Assembly: GCA_023412745.1 (NCBI GenBank)
Contig: JAEZBZ010000044.1
Span: 1 to 22,236 of the forward strand
Length of the DNA stretch: 22,236 nucleotides
Direction: 5' to 3'
Source of the DNA: Pseudomonadota bacterium
GTDB taxonomy: Bacteria; Pseudomonadota; Alphaproteobacteria; Rhizobiales; Hyphomicrobiaceae
Part shown: piece by piece, positions 8,154-16,417 of the stretch
Position numbering within the stretch: the stretch's first letter is position 1
Layout: every line of letters starts with the position of its first letter
Notes under the pieces: generated by a model
Seen by the model: the letters and a program-made list of their open reading frames with translations, nothing else
Databases searched by the model: none
Told to the model about the DNA's origin: nothing
Position numbers and translations under genes: made by a program

Positions 8154-8855
8154 ATGACCAACAGGCCGGTGCTGCAGCTTTCCGACCTTCGGCGCACGTA
8201 TCGTCAGGGTTCGCGGGAAATCCACGTGTTGGCGGGCGCCAGTGCAGCGCTCTATCCGGGTGAGGCGGTCGCGCTGGTCGGGCCGTCCGGCGCCGGCAAG
8301 TCGACACTGCTGCACACCGCGGGGCTTCTGGAATCTCCCGACAGCGGGCAGGTCCTCATCGAGGGCCGGGACTGCGCCGGCATGTCGGACGACGAGCGCA
8401 CGCGGGTGCGCCGCGCCAGCATGGGCTTCGTCTATCAGTTTCACCAGTTGCTGCCGGAGTTCTCGGCGCTGGAGAACGTCGCCATTCCGCAGATGATCCG
8501 TGGCAAGTCGCGTCGCCAGGCCCAGGCGCGGGCGCGCGAACTGCTGTCGGCCGTGGGGCTTGGCGAGCGCGTCGATCATCGTCCGGCTGAGCTGTCGGGC
8601 GGCGAGCAGCAGCGCACCGCGATTTGCCGCGCATTGGCGAACGCGCCGCGCTTGCTGCTGGCCGACGAACCGACCGGAAACCTCGATCCGAGTACGGCGG
8701 ATCTGGTGTTCTCGGAGCTGATCGCGCTGATCGAACGGACCGGCGTGGCGGCTTTGATTGCGACCCACAACATGGATCTCGCCGCGCGCATGCACCGCGT
8801 GCTGCGCCTGGAAAGCGGCGTGCTCATCGAGGTCGCGCCGGGATCGGTCAACTGA
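8154..8855 (+). CDS. lolD: Lipoprotein-releasing system ATP-binding protein LolD
   Basis: This 233-residue ABC ATPase, the same length as E. coli LolD, powers lipoprotein release with the adjacent permease. Walker A GPSGAGKST is at residues 43-51, the signature LSGGEQQR at 147-154, Walker B LLLADEP at 167-173 and the switch His at 205 (ATHNMD). The motif MGFVYQFHQLLPEFSALENVAIP is typical of the LolD/MacB branch. The start is ATG 8154, with GGA 9 nt upstream; ATG 8145 in the same frame is a fair alternative that adds three residues. It follows lolC by 13 nt and is surely cotranscribed with it. The gene ends 36 nt before the stop of the convergent nitroreductase gene. Confidence 0.95.
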   Translation: MTNRPVLQLSDLRRTYRQGSREIHVLAGASAALYPGEAVALVGPSGAGKSTLLHTAGLLESPDSGQVLIEGRDCAGMSDDERTRVRRASMGFVYQFHQLLPEFSALENVAIPQMIRGKSRRQAQARARELLSAVGLGERVDHRPAELSGGEQQRTAICRALANAPRLLLADEPTGNLDPSTADLVFSELIALIERTGVAALIATHNMDLAARMHRVLRLESGVLIEVAPGSVN

Positions 8856-8891
8856 CTTGCGGCATTGCTGCCAATTAACGCCCCGCCGCGG

Positions 8892-9584
8892 CTACTCCAT
8901 GTGGAAACGGGTGAAGCTTTCCACCGGCTCGCGATCAGCAGTGAAGCTATTTTCCGGCGCAGAAAGATCGGCATATCCAAGCGACATGCCGCACAAGATC
9001 ATTTCGCTGTCCGGAATCCCAAGCTGTTGGCGTACGATGTCCGGGTAGTTGGCCAGAGCCGCTTGCGGACAGGTTTCCAGGCCCTCGCCGCGCGCTGCGA
9101 TCATGATGCTCTGTAGAAACATGCCGAAGTCGATCAGGCTGCCGCGTCCTAGATCCTTGTCCAGGCTGAAGATGAGGCCAACAGGCGCTCCGAAGAACTG
9201 ATAGTTCCGGCCGTGGTGGCGCTTCGACGCCTCGCGGTCGCCCTTACCAATCCCGATCGCTTCGTAGAGTTGCCAGCCCACGGCCCGACGCCGGGCGAGA
9301 TAAGGCTCGCGCCACGTTTGCGGATAGTAATCGTACTCACGCTGCGCTGGCACGCCCGCATCGTGCGCTGCCAGCAGCGCGGCGGACAGCCTGTCGCGGG
9401 CCGCTCCGGTCAATACGTGGGCTTTCCAAGGCTGCATATTGCTGGCGCTCGGCGCGCGTCTCGCAACGTTGAGGATATTCTCTACAACGTCGCGTCGCAC
9501 CGGCGTCGGCAGAAAGGCGCGAATGCTGCGCCGGCCGGCCAGCGCGGCGTGGATTGCCTCTGATGCGGTGTTTGGTTTCGCCAA
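8892..9584 (-). CDS. Nitroreductase family protein (FMN-dependent)
   Basis: This 230-residue protein belongs to the FMN-binding nitroreductase family, which uses NAD(P)H to reduce nitro compounds, quinones or enones. FMN-binding features are RRSIRAF at 18-24, SASNMQPW at 46-53 and the GLETCPQAAL / LCGMSLGYAD segments near 168-206. The start appears to be TTG at 9582-9584: the codon before it is a stop in frame, no ATG lies near, and GGGA sequences sit just upstream. The gene is convergent with lolD and divergent from the TAXI transporter operon, sharing a 157-nt control region. Whether it belongs to the neighbouring pathway or is a bystander cannot be told; the substrate is unknown. Confidence 0.88.
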   Translation of the reverse strand: MAKPNTASEAIHAALAGRRSIRAFLPTPVRRDVVENILNVARRAPSASNMQPWKAHVLTGAARDRLSAALLAAHDAGVPAQREYDYYPQTWREPYLARRRAVGWQLYEAIGIGKGDREASKRHHGRNYQFFGAPVGLIFSLDKDLGRGSLIDFGMFLQSIMIAARGEGLETCPQAALANYPDIVRQQLGIPDSEMILCGMSLGYADLSAPENSFTADREPVESFTRFHME

Positions 9585-9652
9585 TTAATCCCGTCCCGCT
9601 GGTAGTGCGCTGGAAGTGTCGCCTGTGCGCACAAATTTACCCTTCTTGGCGG

Positions 9653-9682
9653 TTGACAATCTATACCTTGTCTCGCGAAAAT
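9653..9682 (+). promoter_or_regulatory. Candidate sigma-70 promoter of the TAXI-TRAP catabolic operon
   Basis: A perfect TTGACA (9653-9658) is followed after 18 nt by GAAAAT (9677-9682), four of six matches to the -10 consensus. Transcription would start near 9689, about 50 nt upstream of the binding-protein start codon, with an operator-like palindrome over the start point. TAGAAT at 9682-9687 is a better -10 by sequence, but its 23-nt spacing is too long. Confidence 0.45.
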
Positions 9683-9707
9683 AGAATAGCGTTCTGTCTG
9701 ATAGAAC
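9683..9707. promoter_or_regulatory. Operator-like palindrome, probable IclR-family binding site
   Basis: GTTCT (9691-9695) and AGAAC (9703-9707) form an inverted repeat centred on 9699, and inner TC/GA also pair, giving a 17-bp near-palindrome with a single mismatched pair. A third half-site AGAA (9683-9686) pairs with TTCT (9692-9695) as an overlapping palindrome. The element lies at the predicted transcription start of an operon that encodes its own IclR regulator, so it is the natural candidate operator. The regulator assignment is inference. Confidence 0.42.
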
Positions 9708-9741
9708 AAAAAGCCTTTAGGGACACCAAGGAAGGATCGAC

Positions 9742-10755
9742 ATGCTTCGCTTCAATCGTATTGCGGCTGCGGCTGCGGCCATTCTCAGCGTCGGCTTTGC
9801 TGGCGCCGCCTCGGCCAAGGAACTGGTCATCGGCACCATCGGCATCACCGGCGATACGTTTCAGCTCTCGACAGCCTGGTCGAATGCGCTGATCAAGGAG
9901 GGCGGCTCGCTTCGCCTGACGCCGGTCGACGGCCGTGGCACCAACAACCTTCTGCGCATGGTCGCGACCAACCGCGCCGACCTGGGTTTCATCGGCAGCC
10001 CGCACTTCCAGGATGCGCTGAACCGCACCGGCGCCTTCCAGAAGGAACCGGAGGACGTCGCCGCCCGCTACAAGAACCTGCGCGCGCTGTTCGCCATCCC
10101 GACCGGGATGGGCCAATACGTCGTGCGCGACGACAGCGGCATCCGCTCCTTCGCCGACATGAAGGGCAAGAGCATCGCGTTCGGAACGCCGGGTGGTAAT
10201 GCCGGCCGTGTCTCGACGATTCTGTTCCAGGCGCACGGTCTGGACGCTACCAAGGGTGAGATCGACGGCCGCTACATCGAAGCTAATACTGCCTTCGACC
10301 AGCTTTCCAACGGTCAGATCAACGCCACGATCGCTTGGGGCGGAGTGCCCCAGTCCGGTGTTTTCAACGTCTCGCGCTCGCACAAGCTGCGCTTCATTTC
10401 GCCTGAGCCGGCCAATTTCGACGCCTTCAAGTCGAACGTGACCAACGGCAAGTTCTACGTGTTCCGCAAGATCGAGCCGGCGCAGATCACGGCTGCCTAT
10501 GGTGATCACGTGGTGGCCGACGGCCCTGTCTATTTCTGGACCTTCCCGATGATGGTCATGGTTCGCGCCGACATGCCAGACGATGAAGCCTATGCGCTGA
10601 CTAAGGCAGTCTGGGACAACATCGAGACGATCACCAAGGAGAACGCGCAGCTTTCGCTGATGTCGTTCGACAACGCGCTGGAGCAACTGTCAGCTGAGCT
10701 TCATCCCGGTGCCCGCAAGTACTTCCAGGAGAAGGGCGTCGCCGTTCCGAAGTAA
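9742..10755 (+). CDS. TRAP transporter substrate-binding protein, TAXI family
   Basis: This is a 337-residue periplasmic binding protein. A Sec signal peptide covers residues 1-25 with cleavage expected after A23-S24-A25. The mature start KELVIGTIGITGDTF and the later segments about IAFGTPGGNAGRVS and ANTAFDQLSNGQINATI fit the TAXI family of TRAP-associated receptors, which capture organic acids such as 2-oxoglutarate or glutamate in the few studied cases. No lipobox cysteine is present. The ATG has an AAGGAAGG ribosome-binding site, and the gene is first in the operon behind the promoter near 9653. The fused permease begins 48 nt downstream. The ligand is unknown; the following enzymes suggest a carboxylate or hydroxycarboxylate. 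Confidence 0.9.
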   Translation: MLRFNRIAAAAAAILSVGFAGAASAKELVIGTIGITGDTFQLSTAWSNALIKEGGSLRLTPVDGRGTNNLLRMVATNRADLGFIGSPHFQDALNRTGAFQKEPEDVAARYKNLRALFAIPTGMGQYVVRDDSGIRSFADMKGKSIAFGTPGGNAGRVSTILFQAHGLDATKGEIDGRYIEANTAFDQLSNGQINATIAWGGVPQSGVFNVSRSHKLRFISPEPANFDAFKSNVTNGKFYVFRKIEPAQITAAYGDHVVADGPVYFWTFPMMVMVRADMPDDEAYALTKAVWDNIETITKENAQLSLMSFDNALEQLSAELHPGARKYFQEKGVAVPK

Positions 10756-10803
10756 GGGCGGCGACAACTTTCCAACGGAAATCGGCCGACCAACCACGGG
10801 CCA

Positions 10804-12726
10804 ATGGTCATGTCAGACACCATCCGGTACTTCCTCGGCGAGGAGGATGATCTCCTCGTTGGCTTGGTTCGCGCGCTAGGTTTGGCTGCCTGCGCCGCGA
10901 TCACAGGCTTCCTGATGTTCACGATTGCGGTCGGTCGTTACGGCAACTGGACCCAATATCAGGTCGTCCTGGCGCTGGTTCTGGCTGCCATCTTTTTCCT
11001 TTTCCCTGGGCCGTTGGCGCGCTTTTCCAGGCGCGCCGACGCGCTGCTATCCTTCGTCCTCGCCGGTCTCGGCGTCTATGCAGCCTGGTATATGATCGAC
11101 CAGCATGCCGAGATCGCTGCCTATCGCGAAGGCCTGCCCAACAGCAGCGATATCTTCGTCTACGTCACGGGGACGCTGATTGTTCTGGAAGCTGCGCGCC
11201 GCGCCGAGGGCTGGATACTCTTGTCCATCGTTGCTGTTGCGGTCGCCTATCTTCTGGCGGGACCGTGGCTGCCGGGAATCCTGTCGCATCGTGGCATGGA
11301 TACGCTGCAGGTCGCCGAGCTGTTTTACAGCCAGCAGGGCATTTTCGGCGTCGCGCTCGGCTCTGTCGTCGATATAGTCTACATCTACGTCATATTTGGC
11401 GCGACGCTGCGATTGACTGGCGCGGGTGAGTTCTTCGGTTGGGTCGCGAGCCGCGTCACGCTAGGCCGGCGTTCGGGCTCCGCGCAATGCTCGATCATTG
11501 CCTCGGCCCTGTTCGGTTCCATCAATGGTTCGGCATCCGCGAACGTCGTTGCGAACGGTGCCATTACGATCAATCTCATGCACCGGGCAGGCTACAGCCG
11601 TGCCTACGCCGGAGCGGTCGAGGCTTCCTCGTCGGTCGTCGGACAGATCCTGCCGCCAGTGATGGGCGTCGGCGCCTTCATCATGGCTGAGATCACCGGC
11701 ATTCCTTATACCCAGATCATGCTGGCGGCATTGCTGCCCGCATTCCTGTTCCTGCTGTCGCTGGGCATTGTCGCGGCGCTCGAAGCGGCGAAGCTCGGCC
11801 TGCAACCTTTGCGCGACGAGCCGGGTAGCTGGACGGCGCTGCGCATCTCTCAGCTCATTACCGTCAGCGCCGGATTCGTTGTGCTGCTGTATCTCTTGAT
11901 GACCGGCTATTCCGTCGACCTGTCCGGCTTGGCAGCGGTGTTGACGGTTATTGTGCTGTCCTTGCTGCTGCCCGCCAGCCGGCCCGGTTGGAAGCAGTTG
12001 GTCAGCATCGCCATCGATGGCGGTCGTGAGGGCTTGGCAGTCGCCGCGTCGTGTGCCGCGATCGGCGTCATTATTGGCGCTGTTTCTGCGACCGGCCTCG
12101 GCATCAAGGTCAGCCAAGCAATCATGGCTCTCGGCGGTGCCAGTCTTTTGATGGCGCTAATCCTGGCGGCGGCGTGTGCGCTGTTGCTCGGCATGGGGCT
12201 GCCGACGGCAGCATCATACCTGATGGTCGTGTTCATCGCCGGACCGGCATTGATACAGCTCGGCTTGCCGGTGCTGGCAGTGCACATGTTCCTGTTCTAC
12301 TACGCTGTCATGTCGGCGGTGACGCCGCCCGTGCCGCTAGCGGTGTTCGCGGCGGCCGCCATTGCCCAAGTGCCTATGCTGCAGATTGCAATGATCTGTC
12401 TGCGCTTGTGCCTCGTTGCGTTCCTGGTGCCGTTCATCTGGGTTTATCAGCCCGAGCTGATGTTGCAGGATCTGTCGCTTGAGGTTCTACCGAAGATTGT
12501 GATCTCGGCTGTAACGTTGACCTTCGCGATTGTGTTGCTGGCGGCCGCGCAGGTTGGCTATTTCCGTGGTCATCTGTCGATTGTCGAACGTGTTGCCGCG
12601 GCACTTGCGGCCCTCATGGTCTATCTCCCGTATGCTTCCTCCACGACGCTTGGCGTGCTGCTTGGCTTGGCGGTCTTAGGACGGCGCTATTGGCTTGGAA
12701 GGAAAACGGCGATGGAGGCGGCATGA
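10804..12726 (+). CDS. TRAP transporter permease, fused 4TM/12TM (DctQM-type)
   Basis: This 640-residue polytopic membrane protein combines the small (DctQ-like, about residues 1-150) and large (DctM-like, about 150-640) TRAP subunits in one chain, the common form for TAXI-type systems. TRAP transporters are secondary, usually Na+-coupled importers that use the periplasmic binding protein. The diagnostic segment with INGSASANVVANGAITINLM begins at residue 240 and is followed by EASSSVVGQILPPVMG; a second conserved half is GMGLPTAASYLMVVF near 462-476. Two ATGs, 10804 and 10810, are possible starts. The stop overlaps the IclR start codon as ATGA, so translation of permease and regulator is coupled. 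Confidence 0.92.
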   Translation: MVMSDTIRYFLGEEDDLLVGLVRALGLAACAAITGFLMFTIAVGRYGNWTQYQVVLALVLAAIFFLFPGPLARFSRRADALLSFVLAGLGVYAAWYMIDQHAEIAAYREGLPNSSDIFVYVTGTLIVLEAARRAEGWILLSIVAVAVAYLLAGPWLPGILSHRGMDTLQVAELFYSQQGIFGVALGSVVDIVYIYVIFGATLRLTGAGEFFGWVASRVTLGRRSGSAQCSIIASALFGSINGSASANVVANGAITINLMHRAGYSRAYAGAVEASSSVVGQILPPVMGVGAFIMAEITGIPYTQIMLAALLPAFLFLLSLGIVAALEAAKLGLQPLRDEPGSWTALRISQLITVSAGFVVLLYLLMTGYSVDLSGLAAVLTVIVLSLLLPASRPGWKQLVSIAIDGGREGLAVAASCAAIGVIIGAVSATGLGIKVSQAIMALGGASLLMALILAAACALLLGMGLPTAASYLMVVFIAGPALIQLGLPVLAVHMFLFYYAVMSAVTPPVPLAVFAAAAIAQVPMLQIAMICLRLCLVAFLVPFIWVYQPELMLQDLSLEVLPKIVISAVTLTFAIVLLAAAQVGYFRGHLSIVERVAAALAALMVYLPYASSTTLGVLLGLAVLGRRYWLGRKTAMEAA

Positions 12727-13469
12727 GTGATGATGCGGAGCAGCGCGGCGGCGTTGCGGCAGTCGATCGCGCCTTGTCGATCCTAGAAGTGTTCCGGCCC
12801 GGCGAGCGTTCGCTGCCGCTGGCGCAGATCGCGCAGCGGACGGGGCTTTATAAGAGCACGATCCTGCGGCTCGCCACGTCGCTGGAGCGCGCCGGCTACA
12901 TGGTGCGGTTGGAAGACGGTCATTGGCGGCTCGGTCCGGCGCTGTCGCGTCTTGGTTCAACATATCAGTCCGCGTTCAATCTGCGCGACTACATCGAGCC
13001 TACGCTGCAACGGCTGGTCGATCGCTGCGGCGAGACGGCGGCGTTCTATATCCGAGACGGCAACGTCCGCGTCTGTCTTTTCCGCGCCGAAGCCAAGCAC
13101 TCTGTCCGCCATCATATCAATGTCGGGCAGCATCTGCCGTTGGAACGCGGTGGTCCGGCGCGCGTGCTGCGCGCCTTCACCGGCGGCGATGATGAGATTT
13201 CCGAGCAGGTGCGTCGAGACTTCTATTTCTTCTCGGCAGGCGAGCGCGATCCGGAGACATCCGGCGTGGCCGTGCCGGTGATGGATTCCAACGGACTATG
13301 CGGGGCGATGGCTGTGATCGGCCCAACCACGCGTATGACGCGCGAAGTCATGGAGCGCTATCTCGTCGATGTGCTGCAAGCGAGCGTCGACGTCTCGACC
13401 AAGCTCGGCGGAGATGCGCGCGGGCTACAGGCCGCCATTCAACGACAACACGATAAGCAGAAGGTTTGA
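12723..13469 (+). CDS. IclR family transcriptional regulator
   Basis: This 248-residue protein has the standard IclR architecture: an N-terminal winged helix-turn-helix (about 10-70, AVDRALSILEVF and the IAQRTGLYKSTILRLATSLE recognition region) and a C-terminal ligand-binding domain (about 85-240, including GQHLPLERGGPARVLRAF and SGVAVPVMDSNG). IclR regulators usually control catabolic operons in response to a pathway metabolite. Start ATG 12723 overlaps the permease stop (ATGA) and has GGAGGCGGC just before it; a frame extending to 12690 lies inside the permease and is not needed. One nucleotide separates its stop from the CoA-transferase start. Being embedded in the operon, it most likely regulates it through the palindrome at 9683-9707. 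Confidence 0.92.
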   Translation: MSDDAEQRGGVAAVDRALSILEVFRPGERSLPLAQIAQRTGLYKSTILRLATSLERAGYMVRLEDGHWRLGPALSRLGSTYQSAFNLRDYIEPTLQRLVDRCGETAAFYIRDGNVRVCLFRAEAKHSVRHHINVGQHLPLERGGPARVLRAFTGGDDEISEQVRRDFYFFSAGERDPETSGVAVPVMDSNGLCGAMAVIGPTTRMTREVMERYLVDVLQASVDVSTKLGGDARGLQAAIQRQHDKQKV

Positions 13470-13470
13470 C

Positions 13471-14673
13471 ATGTCCCTGCCGCTTCAGGGTCTGCGCGTA
13501 TTGGACCTGACCAACGTGATGGCCGGCCCGTTCTGCTGCTACCAGCTGGCGTTGCTGGGCGCCGAAGTCATCAAGGTGGAGCCTCCGGGATCGGGCGATC
13601 TGGCGCGGCAGCTCGGCGCCGATGTCGAACTCAATCGCAAGTTCATGGGCGCTTCGTTTCTGGCGCAGAACGCCGGCAAGAAGTCGGTGACTCTGAACCT
13701 GAAGTCGCCGCGGGGGCAGGCGCTGTTCCATGAGCTGGTCAAGACGGCAGATGCCGTGGTGGAGAGCTTCCGACCGGGTGTAATGACACGTCTGGGATCG
13801 AGCTCGGAAAAGCTGCGCGCGATCAATCCGCGTCTGGTTTATTGCGCGCTGTCCGGCTTCGGCCAGAAAGGACCGCTGAGCGCCCGCCCCGCCTACGATC
13901 AGATCATCCAGGGTATGTCGGGCATCATGAGCGTGACCGGCGACGAGAAGACCGGACCGCTGCGCGCTGGCTTTCCCGTTAGCGATGCCATTGCCGGCTT
14001 GAATGCCGCGATGTCGGTTTCGGCGGCGCTGGCGGGAGCGGCGCGCACCGGCAAAGGCACGACCATCGATGTTTCGATGCTGGAATCGACCATCGCGACG
14101 GCGGCCTGGGTGGTCTCGAACTACCTGATCACGGGCCAGATCCCGAAACCAATGGGCAACGAGAACCGCACCGCCAGCCCGTCGGGCACGCTGCGCGCGG
14201 GGGATGGATTGCTGAACATCGCCGCCAACAAGCAGGAGCATTGGGAAAGCGTCGCCAAGGTGCTTGGTGTGGCTGAGCTGATAGAGGATCCCCGCTTCAA
14301 GGATCGCGAGGATCGCAAGGTCAATCGCGAGGAACTGAAGGCTCTTCTTGAAACCGTGCTGGTCACGCGTCCGGCCGAGGAATGGGAGCGGCTGTTCAAC
14401 GAGGCCGGCGTTCCGGCAGGCCGCGTGCTCAATGTTTCTGAGACGGTGGAATTGGAGCAACTGCGCCAGCGCGACATGTTTCGCACGTTCGATAACGTAC
14501 CCGGCGTCGACCGTCCGGTGACTGTGTCGAACGGCGGGTTCCTGATCGAGGAAGAGGGGCGTGGCGAGATCGGCCCGCCACCGACACTCGGTCAGCATAA
14601 TGACGACATCCTGACGTCTCTCGGCGTGAGCGCCGCGGAGATTGCGCAGCTGAAGGAAAACAAGATCATATGA
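13471..14673 (+). CDS. Family III acyl-CoA transferase (CaiB/BaiF/formyl-CoA transferase type)
   Basis: This is a 400-residue CaiB/BaiF-type CoA-transferase of normal length. Such enzymes move CoA between carboxylic acids through an aspartyl-CoA anhydride intermediate. Family features are LDLTNVMAGPFCCYQLALLGAEVIKVEPP near the start (about 11-39), NLKSPRG at 76-82, RPGVMTRLG, the LSGFGQKGP turn (127-135) and AYDQIIQGMSGIMSVTG. The candidate nucleophile is Asp172 in PVSDAIAGL. The start ATG 13471 sits 1 nt after the IclR stop with AGAAGG upstream; an in-frame upstream ATG at 13369 lies within iclR and is rejected. Its stop overlaps the next start as ATGA. In this operon it probably activates the imported acid, or its lactone-opened form, using a CoA donor such as succinyl-CoA; substrate inferred only. 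Confidence 0.9.
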   Translation: MSLPLQGLRVLDLTNVMAGPFCCYQLALLGAEVIKVEPPGSGDLARQLGADVELNRKFMGASFLAQNAGKKSVTLNLKSPRGQALFHELVKTADAVVESFRPGVMTRLGSSSEKLRAINPRLVYCALSGFGQKGPLSARPAYDQIIQGMSGIMSVTGDEKTGPLRAGFPVSDAIAGLNAAMSVSAALAGAARTGKGTTIDVSMLESTIATAAWVVSNYLITGQIPKPMGNENRTASPSGTLRAGDGLLNIAANKQEHWESVAKVLGVAELIEDPRFKDREDRKVNREELKALLETVLVTRPAEEWERLFNEAGVPAGRVLNVSETVELEQLRQRDMFRTFDNVPGVDRPVTVSNGGFLIEEEGRGEIGPPPTLGQHNDDILTSLGVSAAEIAQLKENKII

Positions 14674-15503
14674 GCGACACGTCGGAGAAGCTCGCCGCCG
14701 ACTGGTGGCGCACGGAAATCATTGATATCGAGCCGGGTTCGATCCGTGTGCGCGGTTATCCGATCGAACAGCTGATCGGCAACATCGATTTCCCACAGAT
14801 GATCTGGCTGATGCTGCGTGGCACGGTGCCGAGCAAGGACGAAGCAGATCTGTTCGCCGCGATGCTGGTGGCAGGTGTTGATCACGGACCGCAGGCGCCG
14901 TCGATTGCGATCGCGCGGATGTCGATGACGTGCGGTATCGGCATCAACAACGCGATGGCCACTGCTGCCAATGTGCTCGGCGATGTGCATGGCGGTGCGG
15001 GCGAACAGACGATGGAAATCTTCGCCGACATCGTCGCGCGGCAGGAAGCCGGTGCCACGCTGGAAGACGCCACGCGCGCATCTCTCGACGACTATCAAGC
15101 CAACGTCACGAAATACATTCCGGGCTTCGGACATCGCTTCCATCCGAAAGATCCGCGTGGGCCGCGGCTTCTGGCGCTCGTCGATGCGGCTGCCGAGAAG
15201 GGCGTCGTGTCGGGGCGTTATGCCGCCATCAGCCGCGCCATTCTCGCCGATCTCGAACGCCGCTCGGGCCGCCACCTGACCATGAACATCGACGGTAGCG
15301 GCGCTGTCATTTTGAGCGAACTCGGCTTCGCGCCGATGCTGGGTCGCGGGCTGTTTGTGCTGTCGCGCTCTGTCGGCATCCTGTCCCATGCCTGGGAGCA
15401 GCATCAGCAGGGCGGTCGCAACAAAGGGCCGATCCCGCGCCAGTGGTCGTACACCTACGCCGGGCCAGCGCCGCGTGACTATCCGACGGGAGACAAGAAA
15501 TGA
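14670..15503 (+). CDS. Citryl-CoA lyase-like protein (short citrate synthase fold)
   Basis: This 277-residue protein is a citrate synthase-fold enzyme much shorter than true citrate synthases (about 430 residues), like the citryl-CoA lyase module of ATP-citrate lyase. All three catalytic residues appear: His107 in GDVHGGAGEQ, His155 in PGFGHRFHPKDPR and Asp208 in MNIDGSGA. NIDG resembles the NVDG of ATP-citrate lyase and Ccl rather than the NVDF of citrate synthase. Such enzymes cleave a 3-hydroxy-acyl-CoA of the citryl type to a 2-oxoacid plus acetyl-CoA (retro-Claisen). It is joined by ATGA overlaps to both the CoA-transferase and the lactonase genes, so its substrate is probably made by the former. 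It lacks the ATP-grasp part, so CoA activation must come from elsewhere. A synthase direction cannot be excluded. Confidence 0.85.
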   Translation: MSDTSEKLAADWWRTEIIDIEPGSIRVRGYPIEQLIGNIDFPQMIWLMLRGTVPSKDEADLFAAMLVAGVDHGPQAPSIAIARMSMTCGIGINNAMATAANVLGDVHGGAGEQTMEIFADIVARQEAGATLEDATRASLDDYQANVTKYIPGFGHRFHPKDPRGPRLLALVDAAAEKGVVSGRYAAISRAILADLERRSGRHLTMNIDGSGAVILSELGFAPMLGRGLFVLSRSVGILSHAWEQHQQGGRNKGPIPRQWSYTYAGPAPRDYPTGDKK

Positions 15504-16417
15504 GCCTGTATCCGCCGCCCGCCGTTATTGAGGCGGAAGTCTTCAGTCCGATGCCGGAGAAGTTCCGTCGCGCCGTTCCGACGGCGTGGGCGAACGCCAA
15601 CAAGGCCGGACATCCTATCGACAGTTTTCTGGAAGGGCCGAGCTTCGATCGCGCCGGAAACCTGTATGTCACCGACATTCCGCACGGCCGCGTGTTCCGC
15701 ATCGATCCGGCCGGTGAATGGACGCAGGTGACGGAATATGACGGCTGGCCGAACGGCCTGAAGATCCACAAGGACGGCCGCATTTTCATCACCGACTACA
15801 AGCGCGGCATCGTTCAGCTCGACCCCGACAGCGGCGCCGTCACGCCGGTGATTGAGCATTCTCATTCCGAGAGCTTCAAGGGCGTCAACGACCTGTTCTT
15901 CGCTACCAACGGCGATATGTATTTCACCGATCAGGGTCAGAGCGGCTGGCATGATCCGACCGGCCGCGTGTTCCGCTATACGGTGGCGGGCCGGCTGGAA
16001 AAGCTGATCGACACGATCCCGAGCCCGAACGGCATCGTCCTCAACCTTGCTGAGACGCAGGTTCTTGTATCGGTGACGCGCGCACTGGCGGTGTGGCGCA
16101 TGCCGATCATGCCGGACGGCACGGTGTCCAAGGTCGGCACGTTTATCCAGCTTTCCGGCGGCCTGTCCGGTCCAGACGGAATGGCGCTTGATCAGGAAGG
16201 CGGTCTCGTCGTCACGCATGCCGGTATGGCCGTCTGGCGCTTCGATCGCCTGGGCCGTCCGACGCACATGATCACGCTGCCGACCGGCCTGTTCGGCACA
16301 AACGTGGCGTTTGGCGGACCGGACAACCGCACCGTCTACATCACTGAATCCGAAAGCGGCACGGTGCTGCGCGCCGAGCTGCCAGTGGCAGGCCGGCCCA
16401 TGTATTCGCACCAGTGA
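15500..16417 (+). CDS. SMP-30/gluconolactonase/LRE family protein
   Basis: This 305-residue six-bladed beta-propeller belongs to the SMP-30/gluconolactonase family, which hydrolyses sugar and other lactones with a single divalent metal. The four expected metal ligands are visible: Glu45 (FLEGPSFD), Asn130 (KGVNDLFF), Asn177 (SPNGIVL) and Asp216 (SGPDGMAL). Blade repeats of the form 'G.LYVTD..HGRVFRID' recur through the chain. No signal peptide is seen, so it acts in the cytoplasm. The start codon overlaps the preceding stop as ATGA (15500-15503), behind GGAGA. In context it may open a lactone of a hydroxy-polycarboxylate before or during CoA activation. The actual lactone is unknown, and some family members have other hydrolase or dehydratase roles. 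Confidence 0.88.
   Translation: MSLYPPPAVIEAEVFSPMPEKFRRAVPTAWANANKAGHPIDSFLEGPSFDRAGNLYVTDIPHGRVFRIDPAGEWTQVTEYDGWPNGLKIHKDGRIFITDYKRGIVQLDPDSGAVTPVIEHSHSESFKGVNDLFFATNGDMYFTDQGQSGWHDPTGRVFRYTVAGRLEKLIDTIPSPNGIVLNLAETQVLVSVTRALAVWRMPIMPDGTVSKVGTFIQLSGGLSGPDGMALDQEGGLVVTHAGMAVWRFDRLGRPTHMITLPTGLFGTNVAFGGPDNRTVYITESESGTVLRAELPVAGRPMYSHQ

Noticed and set aside
8861..8872. GGCA-TTGC-TGCC hairpin between lolD and the nitroreductase as a shared terminator
   Set aside because: The stem is only 4 bp with no U-tract; too weak to call.
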